Shown here: in pieces, positions 5,501-5,717 of the stretch
Layout: each line of letters begins with the position of its first letter
Numbering within the stretch: the first letter of the stretch is position 1
Source: Anaerolineales bacterium UBA6128
GTDB taxonomy: Bacteria > Chloroflexota > Anaerolineae > UBA1429
Assembly (NCBI GenBank): GCA_002423325.1
Contig: DIVQ01000159.1
Span: 1-5,717, forward strand
Reading direction: 5' to 3'
DNA: 5,717 nt
Notes under the pieces: generated by a model
What the model saw: only the letters and a program-made list of their open reading frames with translations
Databases searched by the model: none
What the model was told of the DNA's origin: nothing
Translations under genes and position numbers: made by a program

Positions 5501-5717
5501 TCCAGCGAGCATGTCAACCCGTCGTTCCGCCCACGCCTGGTCATCAGCGCGGGACCACTGCCGCCGACCAACACGCCCACCGTCACCCTCACGCCCACGG
5601 TTACGCAGACGCCGTCACCCAGCCTGACGCCCAGCGCCACGCCGCTGCCCACGGCCACGCTCACGCCGTCCAGCACGCCCACGGCCAGCCAGACGCCCAC
5701 GGCCAGCCAGACGCCCA
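2498..5717 (+). CDS. Secreted multidomain glycoside-hydrolase-like protein with two DNRLRE/CBM96-like domains, 3' end outside the window
   Basis: One frame stays open for 1073 codons from ATG 2498 to the right edge, with no stop. In order it encodes a signal peptide (1-33), a TIM-barrel-like hydrolase domain (about 45-430), a beta-sandwich-like domain (about 439-583), a Thr/Pro linker (587-625), a DNRLRE/CBM96-like domain (627-800), a second linker (802-838), a second such domain (841-1018) and a third linker (1020-1073 onward). The likely role is binding and cleaving a polysaccharide outside the cell. The substrate cannot be read from the sequence. The first domain resembles GH42 and related clan GH-A enzymes by wording (RWDELQPAPGQYNW, residues 87-100; GLDGE; WLES), but I cannot name its family. 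Since it ends in a linker, at least one further module, an anchor or a short tail must follow. It has its own promoter and no same-strand partner in view. The coding sequence is near certain; the function is moderately so. Confidence 0.92.
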   Translation, partial: MSIPTPNHTSALRSLLVLALLVVLSLWLVQASAAQEPTLSDPSANTTYVTNEDPDVTSIIYRFVDFGNDWQTLAPELGPIGSIHFYRWDELQPAPGQYNWNLIDVQLAKEAKLKVTLLNNEIIPKPVVLQVIPFLSNNPDRPSWTPIFYDSTPPWVYAEIEAATGVPRPVIDGRKVGYVMQDGGYTSVMPMYDNPIWQKYHWQMIAALGARYNSHPQITAVSVSTGLDGETHATKDYYGGWNAIVDAQYPGVRAYFTQFVYSCMDHYRAAFPDKAVFVNNAPGGSALRWQSALYASQIEPPVGLRHCGMWEDLQGHQGGGSFTGLWDHIRQYSMTLPIWLESPYGWGAKDTKYWSWLAGLHYHPDAIDVHREWLTDTSPDMLRWVSARLGVTIEDTPSVWTALRDTMYPILDWGTGQSSGHLGDWTFWLTRQEVAGGGTVRVWREDLPVACHTQLYSTQARSTDQANGQTYMYFDIDDGYPFVGQVPLSEPDGTVSYSAKLIFLNRGTDTISLQYRNYAGNIVSRTLTKGAALGPVNTFITHTFTLEDAYFNNNLGEGTSDFRISCNGDGDEVVHFIEVSGLQGRWPTPTPTSTPTRTATPTATRTATATPSNTPTSTPTYTPVPVNLGAAADASIDQSAPVSNSGAAPSLVVSATGDQRTLLYFDVSQVPTGAGALQAHLRLRSLDPAGDALSVLVYGLRRTWVEGEVTWQRASDASAWALGGADAPDLDRDQAASAATVVSGGETWFEWDVTEIVNAWTKGLAPNNGLLLVASEESGGAYHFASSEAGDPPQLLFSYALATATPSPTATRTPTPTATPGPTSTPTPTYAPTPTVLPGGLVYDATDDTYISEWYPTTNYCRSPKLTVRRGDVIASLLYFDLSSIPPGTAINSASLSLYCIDRTNTGEMNALAYKVRHAWTDCEASWTLASASRTWTVTGCNGEGTDRDQTASAGLYLDSINSWWTMNITQMVKDWVADPAGNHGIVLKGYGNVSVEYSFASSEHVNPSFRPRLVISAGPLPPTNTPTVTLTPTVTQTPSPSLTPSATPLPTATLTPSSTPTASQTPTASQTP
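2630..3787 (+). other. Glycoside hydrolase-like TIM-barrel domain (residues about 45-430)
   Basis: An early strand-helix unit contains RWDELQPAPGQYNW (87-100), the 'W-x-x-L-x-P-x-x-G-x-Y-x-W' wording found in GH42 and other clan GH-A enzymes. The stretch TAVSVSTGLDGE (219-230) looks like the end of strand 4, making Glu230 the candidate acid/base. LPIWLES (336-342) looks like the end of strand 7, making Glu341 the candidate nucleophile. Their separation of 111 residues fits a retaining clan GH-A enzyme. Many aromatic residues (Trp289, Trp310, Trp326, Trp339, Trp346, Trp354, Trp356) could line a sugar cleft. The family assignment and both catalytic residues are inferred by eye. A non-catalytic barrel is possible. 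Confidence 0.6.
3812..4246 (+). other. Unassigned beta-sandwich-like domain (residues about 439-583)
   Basis: After the barrel comes a stretch with alternating hydrophobic residues typical of beta strands. It contains YMYFDIDDGYPF (471-482), LIFLNRGTDT (501-510) and SCNGDGDEVVHFIEVSG (565-581). Aspartate-rich turns such as DIDD and NGDGDE could bind calcium. It lies where carbohydrate-binding or accessory domains usually sit in such enzymes. I do not recognise a named family, so its ligand is unknown. Confidence 0.45.
4256..4372 (+). repeat. Thr/Pro linker 1 (residues 587-625)
   Basis: About 39 residues are almost wholly Thr, Pro, Ala and Ser with a few Arg, Asn, Tyr and Val, in TPT/TATP repeats. 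It separates the beta-sandwich-like domain from the first DNRLRE-like domain and should be extended, flexible and a likely site of O-glycosylation. The plus strand is strongly C-rich here. The 17-base unit CCCACCAGCACGCCGAC occurs at 4268-4284 and again at 4340-4356, in the same codon phase. Confidence 0.9.
4376..4897 (+). other. DNRLRE/CBM96-like domain 1 (residues about 627-800)
   Basis: The order of motifs is that of the DNRLRE family, part of which is now classed as CBM96: ADASI near the start (632-636), TLLYFDVSQVP (661-671), TWVEGEVTW (703-711), DRDQAASA (731-738), WFEWDVTEIVNAW (748-760), NNGLLLVAS (767-775) and FASSE (784-788). Such domains are beta-rich, sit in secreted enzymes and are thought to bind polysaccharide. 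This copy has no cysteine, unlike the second. It pairs motif by motif with domain 2, so the two are homologous repeats. Confidence 0.78.
4901..5011 (+). repeat. Thr/Pro linker 2 (residues 802-838)
   Basis: A second Thr/Pro-rich linker joins the two DNRLRE-like domains. It carries a third exact copy of the 17-base unit CCCACCAGCACGCCGAC (4961-4977), again in the same codon phase as in linker 1. Shared words between linkers suggest copying by recombination or slippage as well as amino acid bias. Confidence 0.88.
5018..5551 (+). other. DNRLRE/CBM96-like domain 2 (residues about 841-1018)
   Basis: Family motifs are clear: DDTYISEWYPTTNY (847-860), LLYFDLSSIPPGTAINSASL (877-896), AWTDCEASW (919-927), TDRDQTASA (946-954), NITQMVKDWV (968-977), NHGIVLKGYG (983-992) and YSFASSEHVNPSFRPRLVI (998-1016). 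This copy is closer to the usual family wording than domain 1. It has four cysteines (861, 900, 923, 941), an even number that could form two disulfides in the exported protein. Its likely role is to hold the enzyme on its polysaccharide. Confidence 0.85.
5555..5717 (+). repeat. Thr/Pro linker 3, running off the window (residues 1020-1073)
   Basis: The longest linker, at least 54 residues of Thr, Pro, Ser, Ala with Leu, Val and Gln, fills the right edge. It shows that the protein continues into another module or a surface-anchoring tail. Confidence 0.9.
5675..5717 (+). repeat. Perfect 18-base tandem repeat inside linker 3
   Basis: The unit ACGCCCACGGCCAGCCAG (Thr-Pro-Thr-Ala-Ser-Gln) occurs at 5675-5692 and 5693-5710, followed by the first seven bases of a third copy at the edge. 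The unit is a whole number of codons, so changes in copy number alter linker length without breaking the frame. The perfect match points to recent slippage. Confidence 0.9.

Noticed and set aside
5467..5700. Minus-strand frame with Val-Gly repeats resembling a repeat or surface protein
   Set aside because: It is the reverse complement of linker 3, and such Val/Gly repeats are the usual antisense image of Thr/Pro codons.
5555..5717. Repeats at the right edge as a CRISPR array or satellite
   Set aside because: The units are adjacent without spacers, in frame, and encode a Thr/Pro linker.

Overview
The window is GC-rich DNA, probably from a bacterium of the phylum Chloroflexota, perhaps class Anaerolineae. 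That assignment is an inference. It rests on a secreted multidomain protein whose modules are joined by long Thr-Pro ('TPTPT') linkers, a style common in that group, and on a copper ATPase whose membrane-domain wording resembles the Chloroflexota and archaeal CopA subtype. No marker gene is present to settle it.

There are only two real genes. They diverge from a 346-base intergenic region and both run off the window. On the left (1-2151, minus strand) is copA, a Cu(+)-exporting P1B-type ATPase. Its first 717 residues are present: two N-terminal CxxC metal-binding domains, six transmembrane segments including CPC, the actuator TGES loop, and the P/N domains with DKTGT, SEHP, TGDN and GDGxND. 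The last two helices lie outside. On the right (2498-5717, plus strand) is one open frame of 1073 codons with no stop inside the window. It encodes a secreted protein with a signal peptide, a TIM-barrel-like glycoside hydrolase domain (clan GH-A/GH42-like, by eye), a beta-sandwich-like domain, two DNRLRE/CBM96-like domains, and three Thr/Pro linkers, the last of which runs out of the window as a perfect 18-base tandem repeat.

The intergenic region (2152-2497) holds two good sigma70-type promoters facing away from each other. copA has TTTACA-17-TATAAT, with inverted repeats over the -35/spacer and another near the predicted start of transcription, as expected for a metal-responsive operator. 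The hydrolase gene has TTGACA-16-TACAAT, with two overlapping inverted repeats that enclose the -35 in the loop of one and overlap the -10 with the other. Both genes have recognisable ribosome binding sites.

Nothing in the sequence links the two genes functionally: one exports copper through the inner membrane, the other probably binds and cleaves extracellular polysaccharide. The other long open frames, including one of 496 codons antisense to the hydrolase gene, are shadows caused by high GC. I see no RNA gene, mobile element, CRISPR array or clearly new multi-gene system. The points most worth following are the substituted copper-entry glutamate in CopA, the paired dyads at the hydrolase promoter, and the unassigned hydrolase with its duplicated binding domains.
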